A stretch of 64,000 nucleotides of DNA from Thalassovita sp. (GCA_017792425.1 CP051233.1:647457-711456), one strand, 5' to 3'; positions 39,598 through 48,061 are shown, counted from the first letter of the stretch. Notes: generated by a model not told the origin, from the letters alone. Made by a program: numbers and translations.

Positions 39598-40527
39598 ATG
39601 ACCGACCAGACCCAGACGCAAACGCGGCGCAAACGGATCGTGTTGATCACCGGACCTTCGGGCGCGGGGCGCAGCACCGCCATCCGCACGCTGGAGGATT
39701 TGGGGTACGAGGCGATAGACAACCTGCCGCTGTCCCTGTTGCCGCGCCTGCTGGAAGGGCCGCCGCTGGGCGCGGACCTGGCGTTGGGGCTGGATGTGCG
39801 CAACCGCGATTTTTCGGTCAACGCGCTGATTGAAACCATCGACCGGTTGTCTGACATGCCGGACATCCGGCCGGATGTTCTGTACCTGGATTGTCGGCAG
39901 GATGTGCTGCAGCGACGGTTTTCCGAAACCCGCCGTCGCCACCCGCTGGCCCCGGCGGAAAGCCCCGAACAGGGGATCCAGCGCGAATGTGACCTGCTGG
40001 TGCCGATTATGGCGCGGGCGGATATCCTGATCGACAGTTCCGAACTGACCCCGCACGAGTTGAAGGCCGAGGTCGAGCGCCTGTTTGCAGGCGAAACGGG
40101 GCGGCACCTGGCGGTGTCGGTGAATTCCTTTTCCTACAAACGGGGTCTGCCGCGTGGGATCGACATGGTGTTCGACTGCCGGTTCCTGCGGAATCCTTAT
40201 TGGGATGCGTCGCTGCGGGGACTGGATGGGCGCAACCCCGAAGTGGCGGAATACGTGTCGCAGGATGCACGGTTTGACGGGTTCTTTGACCGCGTGCTGG
40301 ATCTGACCGCTATGCTGCTGCCCGCCTACCGGGACGAGGGCAAGGCGCATTTTTCCATCGGGTTCGGGTGTACGGGTGGGCAACACAGATCGGTGACCAT
40401 GACAGAAAAGCTGTCCAAGGCTCTTGCAGAGCGGGGGTGGCAAGTGTCAATTAGGCACCGGGAAATCGAACGCAGGGCCAACGCCCTGCCGCACCCGCCC
40501 GAAGTCAAGACAGCAAAAGCTGAGTAA
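39598..40527 (+). CDS. rapZ: RapZ-type nucleotide-binding protein (RNase adapter family)
   Basis: A 309-residue P-loop protein. The N-terminal motif is GPSGAGRST (19-27), where Arg replaces the usual Walker Lys. The middle block RFSETRRRHPLAP is the family hallmark. The C-terminal domain has VSVNSFSYKRGLPRGIDMVFDCRFLRNPYW and FSIGFGCTGGQHRSV, which binds RNA or GlcN6P in E. coli RapZ. In enterics RapZ guides RNase E to a small RNA. In alphaproteobacteria the neighbourhood is always PTS-linked, and the role is less clear. The start is ATG 39598, 4 bases after the hprK stop. The longer in-frame extension overlaps hprK and is not used. EIIA follows after 12 bases. Confidence 0.93.
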   Translation: MTDQTQTQTRRKRIVLITGPSGAGRSTAIRTLEDLGYEAIDNLPLSLLPRLLEGPPLGADLALGLDVRNRDFSVNALIETIDRLSDMPDIRPDVLYLDCRQDVLQRRFSETRRRHPLAPAESPEQGIQRECDLLVPIMARADILIDSSELTPHELKAEVERLFAGETGRHLAVSVNSFSYKRGLPRGIDMVFDCRFLRNPYWDASLRGLDGRNPEVAEYVSQDARFDGFFDRVLDLTAMLLPAYRDEGKAHFSIGFGCTGGQHRSVTMTEKLSKALAERGWQVSIRHREIERRANALPHPPEVKTAKAE

Positions 40528-40539
40528 AGGAAGGCAAGC

Positions 40540-40932
40540 GTGATCGGTATCGTCATCGTCGCGCATGGGGGACTGGCCCGCGAATACCTGGCGGCCATCG
40601 AACATGTCGTGGGCGAGCAGACCGGTATTCGGGCGATCTCGATCGAGAGCGATCACGACCGGGGCCAGAAACAGCGCGAGATCTGCGAAGCCGCCGATGC
40701 GGTGGATCAGGGCGAGGGCGTCGTGATGGTGACCGACATGTTCGGGGGATCGCCGTCCAACCTGTCGCTGATGGCCTGTGCGCCCGAAGGGCGGCGTATC
40801 CTGTACGGCGCCAATCTGCCCATGCTGATCAAACTTGCCAAAAGCCGCCACCTGCCCGTGGGCGACGCCGTGCGCGCCGCGACCGAGGCAGGCCGCAAAT
40901 ATATCGACAGCCAGAATATTTCCAAAGACTGA
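40540..40932 (+). CDS. PTS EIIA component, mannose/fructose type
   Basis: A 130-residue EIIA of the mannose family, which accepts phosphate on His9 (VIVAHGGLARE). Further marks are GVVMVTDMFGGSPSNLSLMA and the ANLPMLIKLA helix. No EIIB or EIIC is present, so it is likely regulatory, in the alphaproteobacterial PTS-Ntr-like branch. The GTG start has AAAGGAAGG 5-13 bases upstream. The stop overlaps the HPr start in TGATG. Together with HPr and HprK it forms a phosphorelay with no sugar permease nearby. Confidence 0.93.
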   Translation: MIGIVIVAHGGLAREYLAAIEHVVGEQTGIRAISIESDHDRGQKQREICEAADAVDQGEGVVMVTDMFGGSPSNLSLMACAPEGRRILYGANLPMLIKLAKSRHLPVGDAVRAATEAGRKYIDSQNISKD

Positions 40933-41216
40933 TGCAAATGACCGATAGCGTTACCCGCACCCTTCATATCATCAACGAAAAAGGGCTTCATGCCCGCGCC
41001 TCGGCCAAGCTGGTCGAGGTGGTCGAAGGCTTCGATGCCCGGGCCGAGGTCAGCCGCGACGGGCTGTCCGCCTCGGGTGACAGTATCATGGGGCTGCTGA
41101 TGCTGGCCGCGTCCAAAGGTACGTCGATCGACGTGCGGACCTCTGGCCCGGATGCCTCGGCGCTGGCGGATGCGCTGGAAACGCTGGTGGCCGCCCGCTT
41201 CGGCGAGGACATGTGA
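40932..41216 (+). CDS. ptsH: HPr, phosphocarrier protein
   Basis: A 94-residue HPr. The phosphorylatable His20 is in KGLHARASAK, and the regulatory Ser51 (target of HprK) is in SGDSIMGLLMLA. It shuttles phosphate from EI to EIIA and is the substrate of HprK two genes upstream. Two in-frame ATGs (40932 and 40938) are possible; the first overlaps the EIIA stop. It ends 4 bases into the next gene (GTGA). EI (ptsP or ptsI) is not within this window. Confidence 0.95.
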   Translation: MQMTDSVTRTLHIINEKGLHARASAKLVEVVEGFDARAEVSRDGLSASGDSIMGLLMLAASKGTSIDVRTSGPDASALADALETLVAARFGEDM

Positions 41217-42121
41217 AGCGCCAGCCGGAGGGGCGGGACGGACAAGTGCGTGACGCAAGCGAAAAGCCGGACGTGCCAGAAACGGGCGAGGTCGTATTCA
41301 CCAAGTACGACCGCCGCAGCCTGACCTATGCCAATACCTTTGACAGCCCGCTGCGCAGCCTGCTGATCAAGGCGATGGAATGGGTCACGGCGAAACCGCG
41401 CATTGTCCGCCGGATCAAGGAATTCGAGCGCCGCGGCGCACCCGTGGGGCAGGCGTTCTGGCCCGCCACGATGGAGGTGATGGGTATCGACCTGGGCACG
41501 CCGCAGGATCAGTTGGACAATATCCCCAAGGAGGGGCCTGTGGTGTTGGTGGCCAACCATCCGCACGGGCTGGTGGACGGGATGATCCTGGCGGACCTGA
41601 TCGGGCGGGTGCGTGACGATTACCGCATCCTGACGCGGGCCTTGCTGACGGGGATCGACGAAAGCGCGTCCAACTACATGATCTCGGTGCCGTTTCCGCA
41701 CGAACCGGACGCGCAGCGCAAGATGATCGAGATGCGATCCGCCGCGATGGAGCATTTGGGCAATGGCGGGCTGATCGCGCTGTTCCCGTCCGGGGTGGTG
41801 GCGACTTCGGAATCTGCGTTTGGCCCGGTGATCGAGGCAGAGTGGAACATCTTCACCGCCAAGATGATCCGTCTGTCCAAGGCGGCTGTTGTGCCGCTGT
41901 TCTTTCCAGGGTCGAATTCGCGTTGGTACCAGATCGCCAACCGGATGTCCCCGACGCTGCGCCAGGGGTTGCTACTATACGAAGTGGTCCATGCGTTTGA
42001 TAGGGCGCAAAAACCAGTGGTCGGCCCCGCCATCCCGCACGAGGATCTGGCAGAACCGCTGAAAGACCCGCGCCGTTTCATGGCTTGGCTGCGGGATCAT
42101 ACGCTGGCGTTGAAAGAGTGA
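41213..42121 (+). CDS. Lysophospholipid acyltransferase family protein (HPHG variant)
   Basis: A 302-residue PlsC-like enzyme. The acyltransferase motif reads VANHPHGLVDGMIL. The usual NHx4D is replaced by NH-PHGLV-D, with five residues between the first His and Asp, and it includes the HPHG tetrad known from DGAT2-type enzymes. Block 3 is ALFPSGVVATSE, in place of the FPEGTRS block. A final AFWPATMEVMG precedes the site. It may acylate glycerolipid or sphingoid-like acceptors; the precise substrate is unknown. The start is a GTG inside the HPr stop (GTGA), so it is part of the PTS operon. A symmetric terminator follows immediately. Membrane attachment through hydrophobic stretches is likely. 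Confidence 0.8.
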   Translation: MKRQPEGRDGQVRDASEKPDVPETGEVVFTKYDRRSLTYANTFDSPLRSLLIKAMEWVTAKPRIVRRIKEFERRGAPVGQAFWPATMEVMGIDLGTPQDQLDNIPKEGPVVLVANHPHGLVDGMILADLIGRVRDDYRILTRALLTGIDESASNYMISVPFPHEPDAQRKMIEMRSAAMEHLGNGGLIALFPSGVVATSESAFGPVIEAEWNIFTAKMIRLSKAAVVPLFFPGSNSRWYQIANRMSPTLRQGLLLYEVVHAFDRAQKPVVGPAIPHEDLAEPLKDPRRFMAWLRDHTLALKE

Positions 42122-42129
42122 CGGAAATG

Positions 42130-42157
42130 AAAACGCCCGGATCGAACCGGGCGTTTT
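42130..42157. terminator. Bidirectional terminator at the end of the chvI–acyltransferase operon
   Basis: AAAACGCCCGG (42130-42140) pairs with CCGGGCGTTTT (42147-42157) around a 6-base loop. It serves both the plus-strand operon and the minus-strand dehydrogenase that ends at 42162. Confidence 0.93.
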
Positions 42158-42161
42158 GTGT

Positions 42162-43037
42162 TCAGCGGGTGGGAACCGGAATTTCGCCCCGGTAGTCGTA
42201 GAAGCCGCGTTTCGTCTTGCGGCCCAGCCAGCCGGCCTCGACATATTTTGTCAGCAGCGGGCAGGGGCGGTATTTCGTATCCGCCAGCCCGTCGTGCAGC
42301 ACGTGCATGATGGCCAGGCAGGTGTCCAGGCCGATGAAGTCGGCCAGTTCCAGCGGCCCCATCGGGTGGTTTGCGCCCAGCTTCATCGCGGAATCGATCG
42401 AGGCCACGTTGCCGACGCCTTCGTACAGGGTATAGCAAGCCTCGTTGATCATCGGGATCAGGATTCGGTTCACGATGAACGCCGGAAAGTCCGACGCGCT
42501 GGCGGCGGTCTTGTCGATCCGGTTCACGATGGCAAGGCAGGTCTGATAGGTGTCTTCGTCCGTGGCGATGCCGCGGATCAGTTCCACCAGCTTCATCACC
42601 GGCACCGGGTTCATGAAGTGGAAGCCCATGAACCGCTCGGGGCGGTCGGTCTTGCTGGCCAGCCGGGTGATCGAGATCGACGAGGTGTTGGTGGTCAGGA
42701 TCGTGTGCTCGGCCAGGTGCGGCAGCAGGGTTTCGAAGATCTTGTTCTTGATGTCCTCGCGTTCGGCCGCGGCTTCGATGATCAGGTCGTTCGGGCCAAG
42801 TTCCGTCAGCTGCATGGTGGTCCTGATCCGGGCCATGCCCGTCGCCTTTTCATCGGCGGTGATCAGGTTGCGGCTGACCTGGCGTTCCATGTTCTTGTCG
42901 ATCAGGGCCATGGCGCGATCCAGGGCATCCTGGCTGATATCATTCAGCATCACGTCATAGCCCGCCAGCGCCATCACGTGGGCAATGCCGTTGCCCATCT
43001 GACCTGCGCCGATAACCCCGATCGATTTGACTTCCAT
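42162..43037 (-). CDS. hbd: 3-hydroxybutyryl-CoA dehydrogenase
   Basis: A 291-residue NAD(P)-dependent 3-hydroxyacyl-CoA dehydrogenase. The Rossmann motif is GVIGAGQMGNGIAH (6-19) with D33-like VMLNDIS. The catalytic Ser/His pair is in TNTSSISITRLA and FMGFHFMNPVPVMKLVE (His about 141). The Asn is in FIVNRILIPMINEA, and the final HPMGPLELADFIGLD is typical. It interconverts acetoacetyl-CoA and (S)-3-hydroxybutyryl-CoA in butanoate metabolism. The start is the first ATG. It is divergent from the DUF6473 gene. In the Rhodobacter group this enzyme is commonly paired with electron-transfer flavoprotein genes; those are not inside this window. Confidence 0.93.
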   Translation of the reverse strand: MEVKSIGVIGAGQMGNGIAHVMALAGYDVMLNDISQDALDRAMALIDKNMERQVSRNLITADEKATGMARIRTTMQLTELGPNDLIIEAAAEREDIKNKIFETLLPHLAEHTILTTNTSSISITRLASKTDRPERFMGFHFMNPVPVMKLVELIRGIATDEDTYQTCLAIVNRIDKTAASASDFPAFIVNRILIPMINEACYTLYEGVGNVASIDSAMKLGANHPMGPLELADFIGLDTCLAIMHVLHDGLADTKYRPCPLLTKYVEAGWLGRKTKRGFYDYRGEIPVPTR

Positions 43038-43196
43038 ACACCCGGTTCCTTCTGCGGTTCGGATGAACCATATGCCCGGCCACGGCCCTGCCGCAAGGGC
43101 AGCAGGCTGCGAAAATTCGCCTCAAATTCGCGAATTAGCAGTTTTTCAACGGGTATCCCTGATTCTGTCCCACGGGTGAAAAACATGGTGGGTGAG

Positions 43197-43988
43197 ATGA
43201 CCTATTTACACGCGGGGGCTGGGGCCCTTGACTATTTGTCGTGCGGGTACGGGCAGGACCGGCTGCACTTTCGCGGGCCGGAACGGGCGGTGGACAAGCC
43301 TTATGGCGTGTTCATCGGCGGGACCGAGACCTACGGGAAGTTCGTGGCGCGGCCTTTCCCGGCGCTGGTGGAGGATCTGACCGGCGTCACCAGCATCAAC
43401 CTGGGGGTGGTAAACGCGGGGGTAGAGACCTTTCGCAGCGATCCGACGGTGCTGAACATCGCGCGCGGGGCCGAATACGTGGTGCTGCAGGCGACAGGAC
43501 CACAATATGTCAGCAACGCCTTTTATGCCGTGCATCCGCGCCGGAATGATCGGTTCATTCGCGCCCGTCCAGCGCTGGAGACGCTGTTCCCGCAAGTGGA
43601 ACTCACCGATGTGCATTTTGTCGGGCATCTGCTGCGCAAACTGCGGCGGGCCTCGCCCAAGGGGTTTGAAAAGGTGGCCCAGGAATGCCGCCGGGCTTGG
43701 CTGACCTCGCTGATCGGGACGATCCGGCGGATCGGGCGGCCAACACTGACCCTGTGGCTGCCGCCAAGGGACGCGATGCTGTCAGACCGGATGCTGGACC
43801 CGTTGCGCCGCCGCTGCCTGGCGCTGGTGCAGGTCGCCCCCGGCGAAGGCCAGCGGTTCCGCACAACAGATGGCATGGTGTTCGGTCCGCTGGACAGCTT
43901 TGCCGCGTCGGACCTGCCGAACCCGCTGATGCATGAAATGATCGCAGGCAAGCTGCACCAGGCGCTGCTGGCGCAGGGCTTGGCCTGA
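43197..43988 (+). CDS. DUF6473 family protein
   Basis: A 263-residue protein of a family almost confined to Rhodobacterales. Diagnostic are GAGALDYLSCGYGQDRLHFRGPERAV at the start, then FIGGTETYGKFVARPFPALVE and NLGVVNAGVETF, NIARGAEYVVLQATG. The GGTETYGKFV stretch recalls the SGNH/polysaccharide-biosynthesis type of fold, but no activity is known. ATG 43197 (MTYLHAGAGALDY) has GGGTGAG 3-9 bases upstream. An in-frame ATG at 43185 is a close alternative. The long open frame upstream to 42156 is antisense shadow of the dehydrogenase. No operon partner is evident; GNAT follows at 117 bases. Confidence 0.82.
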   Translation: MTYLHAGAGALDYLSCGYGQDRLHFRGPERAVDKPYGVFIGGTETYGKFVARPFPALVEDLTGVTSINLGVVNAGVETFRSDPTVLNIARGAEYVVLQATGPQYVSNAFYAVHPRRNDRFIRARPALETLFPQVELTDVHFVGHLLRKLRRASPKGFEKVAQECRRAWLTSLIGTIRRIGRPTLTLWLPPRDAMLSDRMLDPLRRRCLALVQVAPGEGQRFRTTDGMVFGPLDSFAASDLPNPLMHEMIAGKLHQALLAQGLA

Positions 43989-44105
43989 ACGGGCGGTCCA
44001 GGGCGGTTGGGCGCAGAGGTAAGGAAAATGTGGGTTGAGTTCGCCCCCAAACCACCTAGGCTTGTCAGAAGGCCTTAGCGGGCTGTTTTGGAAGAGATTT
44101 TTCGG

Positions 44106-44585
44106 ATGATACGGGTTTTTGATCCTTATGACAGCGCCTTGGTTGCACAGTTGACGGACCGTGCGTACGGGCGCAGCTATGAAGCGTGGCTGGTGCAGGC
44201 GCTGCGCGATGCGGGCGATCTGGTGGCGGAATATGTCTGGGATGCGGGTAGCGGAATCCTGGGGCATGTCTGCATGGCGCGGCATATTCATCCCCAGGAC
44301 TGGCTGGTCCTGTCCACCCTGTCGGTGGAACCTGCAGCGCGGGGGCAGGGGATCGGGCACACTCTGGTGCGCACAGTTCTGGATGTCGCGCGGGCTGAAG
44401 GGGCTGGGGCGGTGACCGTGCTGGGCGATGCGCGCTATTACCAGCGGTTTGGGTTTACCCGCACGGCGGCCGAGGCGCTGGAAACCCCGTTTTCACGCGA
44501 CAACACGCTGATGTACCCGATCCGCATCGAAAACGCCGGGTTGATGGCGGAACTGGTCTATCCACCGGCCTATTCGCGGTTGTGA
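44106..44585 (+). CDS. GNAT family N-acetyltransferase
   Basis: A 159-residue acetyltransferase. Motif A is LSVEPAARGQGIGHTLVRTVLDVA, with the acetyl-CoA pyrophosphate loop RGQGIG. Motif B is YYQRFGF, preceded by VLGDARY. This resembles the YhbS-like subgroup, which acts on small or unknown acceptors. The ATG at 44106 fits the family start (MIRVFDPYDSALVAQLT). A TTG at 44088 would add six residues. GGAAGAG lies 10-16 bases upstream. It is a lone gene between DUF6473 and the secreted lipase-like gene on the same strand. Confidence 0.88.
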   Translation: MIRVFDPYDSALVAQLTDRAYGRSYEAWLVQALRDAGDLVAEYVWDAGSGILGHVCMARHIHPQDWLVLSTLSVEPAARGQGIGHTLVRTVLDVARAEGAGAVTVLGDARYYQRFGFTRTAAEALETPFSRDNTLMYPIRIENAGLMAELVYPPAYSRL

Positions 44586-44631
44586 TCGGCGGGCGGTTCC
44601 GTTTTCGTGGATTCGGGACTATGGGGGGCAC

Positions 44632-45357
44632 ATGAAGTACCTGCTGGCCCTGTTCTTGCTGCTGCCCCTACCCGCCTTGGCGGAGTGTGTCGTCATGCTG
44701 CATGGGCTGGCGCGGACGGAAACCTCTTTGCTGCTGATGGAAAAGGTGCTGCAGGCCAAGGGTTATACGGTCGTGCGGCCCGGCTATGACTCGACCAGCG
44801 ACCCGATCGAGGTATTGGCGCGGGATGTCCTGCCACGCGCCCTGGACGGGTGCCAAGGGCAGCAGACGCATTTCGTGACCCATTCGATGGGTGGGATCCT
44901 GCTGCGGTTCTGGCTGGTGGACCACCAGGTGCCGGACATGGGGCGGGTGGTGATGATGGCGCCCCCCAACGGCGGGTCCGAACTGGTGGATGCACTGGGA
45001 CAATTGGCGCTGTTCGACTGGTGGAACGGTCCCGCCGGAAAGGAATTGCGCACCGGGCCGGAAGGGCTGCCGGCGCACCTGCCCAAGGTGACGTTTGAAC
45101 TGGGGGTGATCGCGGGGGACCAATCGCTGAACCCGGTGTTTTCCGCTTTGATCGAAGGGCCGGATGACGGCAAGGTCTCGGTCGCGTCCACGCGGGTAGA
45201 GGGGATGAAGGACCATATCGTGCTGCCGGTGACCCATACTTTTATGATGAACAACCTGGTGGTGATCGCGCAGGTGCAGGAATTCCTGGAGAACGGCGCC
45301 TTTGTGCCGGGTATGACCTGGGGACAGGCGATCCGCGCGCTGCCGTACGAAGAATGA
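44632..45357 (+). CDS. Secreted alpha/beta hydrolase, lipase/esterase-like
   Basis: A 241-residue protein with a signal peptide (MKYLLALFLLLPLPALA, cut before ECVV). The fold starts with VVMLHGLARTETSLL (oxyanion loop). The nucleophile elbow is VTHSMGGILLRF (Ser about 84), and a possible catalytic His is in VTHTFMMNN near the C-terminus. The acidic residue cannot be fixed by eye. It looks like a small PGAP1-type or lipase-like periplasmic enzyme. It overlaps the phnM-like gene by 4 bases (ATGA), which means the two are co-translated. A joint role is unknown. Confidence 0.85.
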   Translation: MKYLLALFLLLPLPALAECVVMLHGLARTETSLLLMEKVLQAKGYTVVRPGYDSTSDPIEVLARDVLPRALDGCQGQQTHFVTHSMGGILLRFWLVDHQVPDMGRVVMMAPPNGGSELVDALGQLALFDWWNGPAGKELRTGPEGLPAHLPKVTFELGVIAGDQSLNPVFSALIEGPDDGKVSVASTRVEGMKDHIVLPVTHTFMMNNLVVIAQVQEFLENGAFVPGMTWGQAIRALPYEE

Positions 45358-46457
45358 CGCTGTCGCTGACCCTGACCAATGCCGATGTGCTGTTCCCGGA
45401 CGGGCTGCGGCGCGGGGAGTTGGCCTTGGCGAACGGGGTGATCGTTAACGGCGCGGCGGGGCGACGAGTGGACCTGACCGGGTGCCGCGTGATGCCTGGG
45501 ATCGTCGATATTCACGGCGACGGGTTCGAGCATCACCTGGCCCCGCGCCGGGGGGCAATGAAAGATCTGAGCGCCGGACTGGCCGCGACCGAGGCGGAAC
45601 TGGCCGCGAACGGGATCACCACCGCCATGCTGGCGCAATTCTGGAGCTGGGAAGGCGGGATGCGCAGCCCGGCCTTTGCGCTGCGGTTCCTGCAGGCGCT
45701 GCGGGACTATCGCGGGAACGGCACCGACCTTCGGGTGCAACTGCGGTTCGAGATCTTCCTACTGGAGGACTATGCCGTTTTCGAGGAAACGGTGGACCGG
45801 TTCGGCATCGGCTACGTGGTGTTCAACGATCACCTGCCGCATGACGCGCTGGTGCGGGGCAAACGCCCGCCGCGTCTGACTGGGCAGGCGCTGAAAAGCG
45901 GCCGCAGCCCCGAAGCGCACCTGGCACTGTTGCGGCGGCTGCATTGCCAGATGGCCGCCGTGGCGCCCGAAGTGACTGCGCTGGCGGCGCGGCTGGCGGC
46001 GCGGGGGGTCCGGCTGGGCAGTCATGATGATACCAGCGCGCGGTTGCGGGGCTATTGGCACAAGTGCGGGGTGACGATTTCAGAGTTTCCCGAAACCCGA
46101 GCGGCCGCAGAGGCTGCGACCGGTCCGGTGGTGCTGGGCGCACCCAACGTGGTGCGGGGCGGATCGCATTCCGGCAATGTCAGCGCGGCGGATCTGGTAG
46201 CGGACGGGATCGGGGATGCGTTGGCGTCAGACTATCACTATCCCGCACCCCGGCTGGCGGCGCTGATGCTGGACAGGTGGGATCTGGTGTCATCAGGTCC
46301 GGCGTGGGTATTGGGGCTGACCGACCGCGGCGTACTGCTGCCGGGGAAACGCGCCGATCTGGTGGTGCTGGATCGGGACGGGCGGGTAGGGGCCACCATC
46401 GCCGGGGGGCGCGTGACCCACCTGGCCGGCGAGGTCGCGCACCGTTTCCTGGGCTGA
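45354..46457 (+). CDS. PhnM-family amidohydrolase (ribose 1-methylphosphonate 5-triphosphate diphosphatase type)
   Basis: A 367-residue amidohydrolase close to PhnM of the C-P lyase pathway. The metal-site blocks are VMPGIVDIHGDGFEHHLAPR (the usual DIHxDxxE), VVFNDHLPHDALV, LGSHDDTS, TISEFPET, GAPNVVRGGSHSGNVSA and ASDYHYPAPRLAAL. The tail is LLPGKRADLVVLD. PhnM removes pyrophosphate from a phosphonate ribose triphosphate. No phnGHIJKL genes flank it, so it is an orphan. Its start overlaps the secreted esterase stop (ATGA), which is not a C-P lyase arrangement. A copy of the dispersed gene-end element follows. It could be phosphonate salvage or a paralogue with another substrate. Confidence 0.85.
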   Translation: MTLSLTLTNADVLFPDGLRRGELALANGVIVNGAAGRRVDLTGCRVMPGIVDIHGDGFEHHLAPRRGAMKDLSAGLAATEAELAANGITTAMLAQFWSWEGGMRSPAFALRFLQALRDYRGNGTDLRVQLRFEIFLLEDYAVFEETVDRFGIGYVVFNDHLPHDALVRGKRPPRLTGQALKSGRSPEAHLALLRRLHCQMAAVAPEVTALAARLAARGVRLGSHDDTSARLRGYWHKCGVTISEFPETRAAAEAATGPVVLGAPNVVRGGSHSGNVSAADLVADGIGDALASDYHYPAPRLAALMLDRWDLVSSGPAWVLGLTDRGVLLPGKRADLVVLDRDGRVGATIAGGRVTHLAGEVAHRFLG

Positions 46458-46484
46458 GCCAGCGGCGGGGTTGGGACGCTCCGC

Positions 46485-46510
46485 GGGGAGTATTTTTAGC
46501 AAGATGAAAG
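46485..46510 (+). repeat. Dispersed gene-end element, copy 5
   Basis: GGGGAGTATTTTTAGCAAGATGAAAG, split as GGGGAGTATTTTT and AGCAAGATGAAAG, starts 28 bases past the phnM-like stop. GC-rich sequence with a possible short stem (GCGG/CCGC) precedes it. It ends 2 bases before the purK stop on the opposite strand. Confidence 0.7.
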
Positions 46511-46512
46511 GC

Positions 46513-47580
46513 TTAGGTCTTGACCCGGTTGACGTGGCCCATCTTGCGGCCGGGTTTGGTTTCGGCCTTGCCATAGAGGTGCAGCGCGGCGTTGGGTTCC
46601 TGCGCGATGTCCGGCACGCGGTCCATGTCGTCGCCGATCAGGTTTTCCATCACCACGTCGGAATGGCGTTTCCCGTCGCCCAAGGGCCAGCCTGCTACAG
46701 CGCGGATGTGTTGTTCGAATTGGTCGATGGCGCAGCCGTTCTGGGTCCAGTGGCCGGAATTGTGTACGCGCGGGGCGATTTCGTTGACGATCAGGCCCTT
46801 CGGGGTAACGAACAGTTCCACCCCCATCGTGCCGACGTATTTCAGCGCGTTGAGGATTTTCGCGGTCAGCAGGACGGCGTCCATTTTCTGGCTGGCGGTC
46901 AGAGTCGCGGGCACGGTGGTGGTGTGCAGGATGCCGTTGCGGTGGACGTTTTCGCCCGGATCGAAACAGGCGACCTGACCGTCGACGCCGCGGGTGCCGA
47001 TCACCGACACCTCGTGCGTGAAGTTGACGAAGCCTTCGAGGATCGAGGGCGCGCCGGCCATGTCGGCCAGCGCCTTTTCGGCGTCCTCGGCGGATTTCAG
47101 GCGTGACTGGCCCTTGCCGTCATAGCCGAAACGGCGGGTTTTCAGGATGGCTGGCGCGCCGATTTCAGCGATTGCCTCTGCCAGGTCGTGGGCGTCATCG
47201 ACGGCGGCGAAGGGCGCGGTTTGCAGGCCCAGTTCTGTCAGGAAGGCCTTTTCGGTCAGGCGGTCCTGGCTGACGGCCAGCGCGCGGCGGTTCGGGCGGA
47301 TCGGGCGCAGCGATTCCAGCAGGTCCAGGGCCGAGGTCGGGATGTTTTCAAACTCGTAGGTGATCACATCCACGGTTTCGGCGAAGGCGCGCAGGGCGGG
47401 CTCGTCCTCGTAGGGTGCTGTGGTGACAGTGTGGGCGACGTCAGCGGCGGGCGGGTTGGCGCCGGGTTCGAAGATGTGCGTCCTGAACCCCAGCCGGGCC
47501 GCCGCGACAGACAGCATCCGGCCCAGCTGACCGCCGCCGAGGATGCCGATGGTGGAACCGGTGGGAAGCATATCAGTCAT
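46513..47580 (-). CDS. purK: 5-(carboxyamino)imidazole ribonucleotide synthase
   Basis: A 355-residue ATP-grasp enzyme that converts AIR, bicarbonate and ATP to N5-CAIR in purine synthesis. It starts GSTIGILGGGQLGRMLSVAAARLG and has VITYEFENIP, KTRRFGYDGKGQ (ATP-grasp lid), EGFVNFTHEVSVIG, NEIAPRVHNSGHWT and QFEQHIRAVAGWPLG. The ATG at 47580 overlaps the purE stop by 8 bases, so the pair is co-translated. The 376-residue extension to 47643 is not homologous and would overlap purE more. It meets the phnM-like gene tail to tail. Confidence 0.96.
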   Translation of the reverse strand: MTDMLPTGSTIGILGGGQLGRMLSVAAARLGFRTHIFEPGANPPAADVAHTVTTAPYEDEPALRAFAETVDVITYEFENIPTSALDLLESLRPIRPNRRALAVSQDRLTEKAFLTELGLQTAPFAAVDDAHDLAEAIAEIGAPAILKTRRFGYDGKGQSRLKSAEDAEKALADMAGAPSILEGFVNFTHEVSVIGTRGVDGQVACFDPGENVHRNGILHTTTVPATLTASQKMDAVLLTAKILNALKYVGTMGVELFVTPKGLIVNEIAPRVHNSGHWTQNGCAIDQFEQHIRAVAGWPLGDGKRHSDVVMENLIGDDMDRVPDIAQEPNAALHLYGKAETKPGRKMGHVNRVKT

Positions 47581-48061
47581 CGGTGGGTTCGTCCGGGATA
47601 GAGGCTGACAGGGCCTCGCGCCAGGCGTCGAGGCGGGCAGCAATGGCGGGGTCGGTGTTGGCGAGGATCGCGGCGGCCATCAGGCCCGCATTTTTCGCGC
47701 CTGCGCCGCCGATGGCCATTGTGGCGACCGGGAAGCCGCGCGGCATCTGGAGGATGGAATAGAGACTGTCCACGCCCGACAGCGCCTTGGTTTGCACGGG
47801 GACGCCGATCACCGGCACACGGGTTTTCGACGCCATCATGCCGGGCAGGTGGGCGGCGCCGCCGGCGCCCGCGATGATGACCTGCAGGCCACGGTCCACC
47901 GCGGTTTTTCCATAGGTCCACAGGCGGTCGGGGGTGCGGTGGGCCGACACGATCTTGGCCTCGTGGGCGATGCCCAATTCATCAAGGATATCAGCAGCTT
48001 CTTTCATGGTGGGCCAGTCGGACTGACTGCCCATGATGATGCCCACTTTCACGTCCGTCAT
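47573..48061 (-). CDS. purE: N5-carboxyaminoimidazole ribonucleotide mutase
   Basis: A 162-residue class I PurE that isomerises N5-CAIR to CAIR. It shows the phosphate-binding GIIMGSQSDWPTM, the catalytic-His region SAHRTPDRLW, IAGAGGAAHLPGM, and the VPVIGVPVQTKALSGVDSLYSILQMPRGFPVATMAIGGAGAKNAGLMA block (here split: GVPVQTKALSGVDSLYSI, QMPRGFPVATMAIG). Its C-terminal tail is slightly longer than usual. It is first in the purEK operon. The DUF465 gene starts on the same strand 47 bases before it (upstream), so both may share a promoter. Confidence 0.97.
   Translation of the reverse strand: MTDVKVGIIMGSQSDWPTMKEAADILDELGIAHEAKIVSAHRTPDRLWTYGKTAVDRGLQVIIAGAGGAAHLPGMMASKTRVPVIGVPVQTKALSGVDSLYSILQMPRGFPVATMAIGGAGAKNAGLMAAAILANTDPAIAARLDAWREALSASIPDEPTDD

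Noticed and set aside
42156..43196. N-terminal extension of the DUF6473 frame over the dehydrogenase
   Set aside because: Antisense to hbd; the family start lies at 43197 with a good ribosome site.
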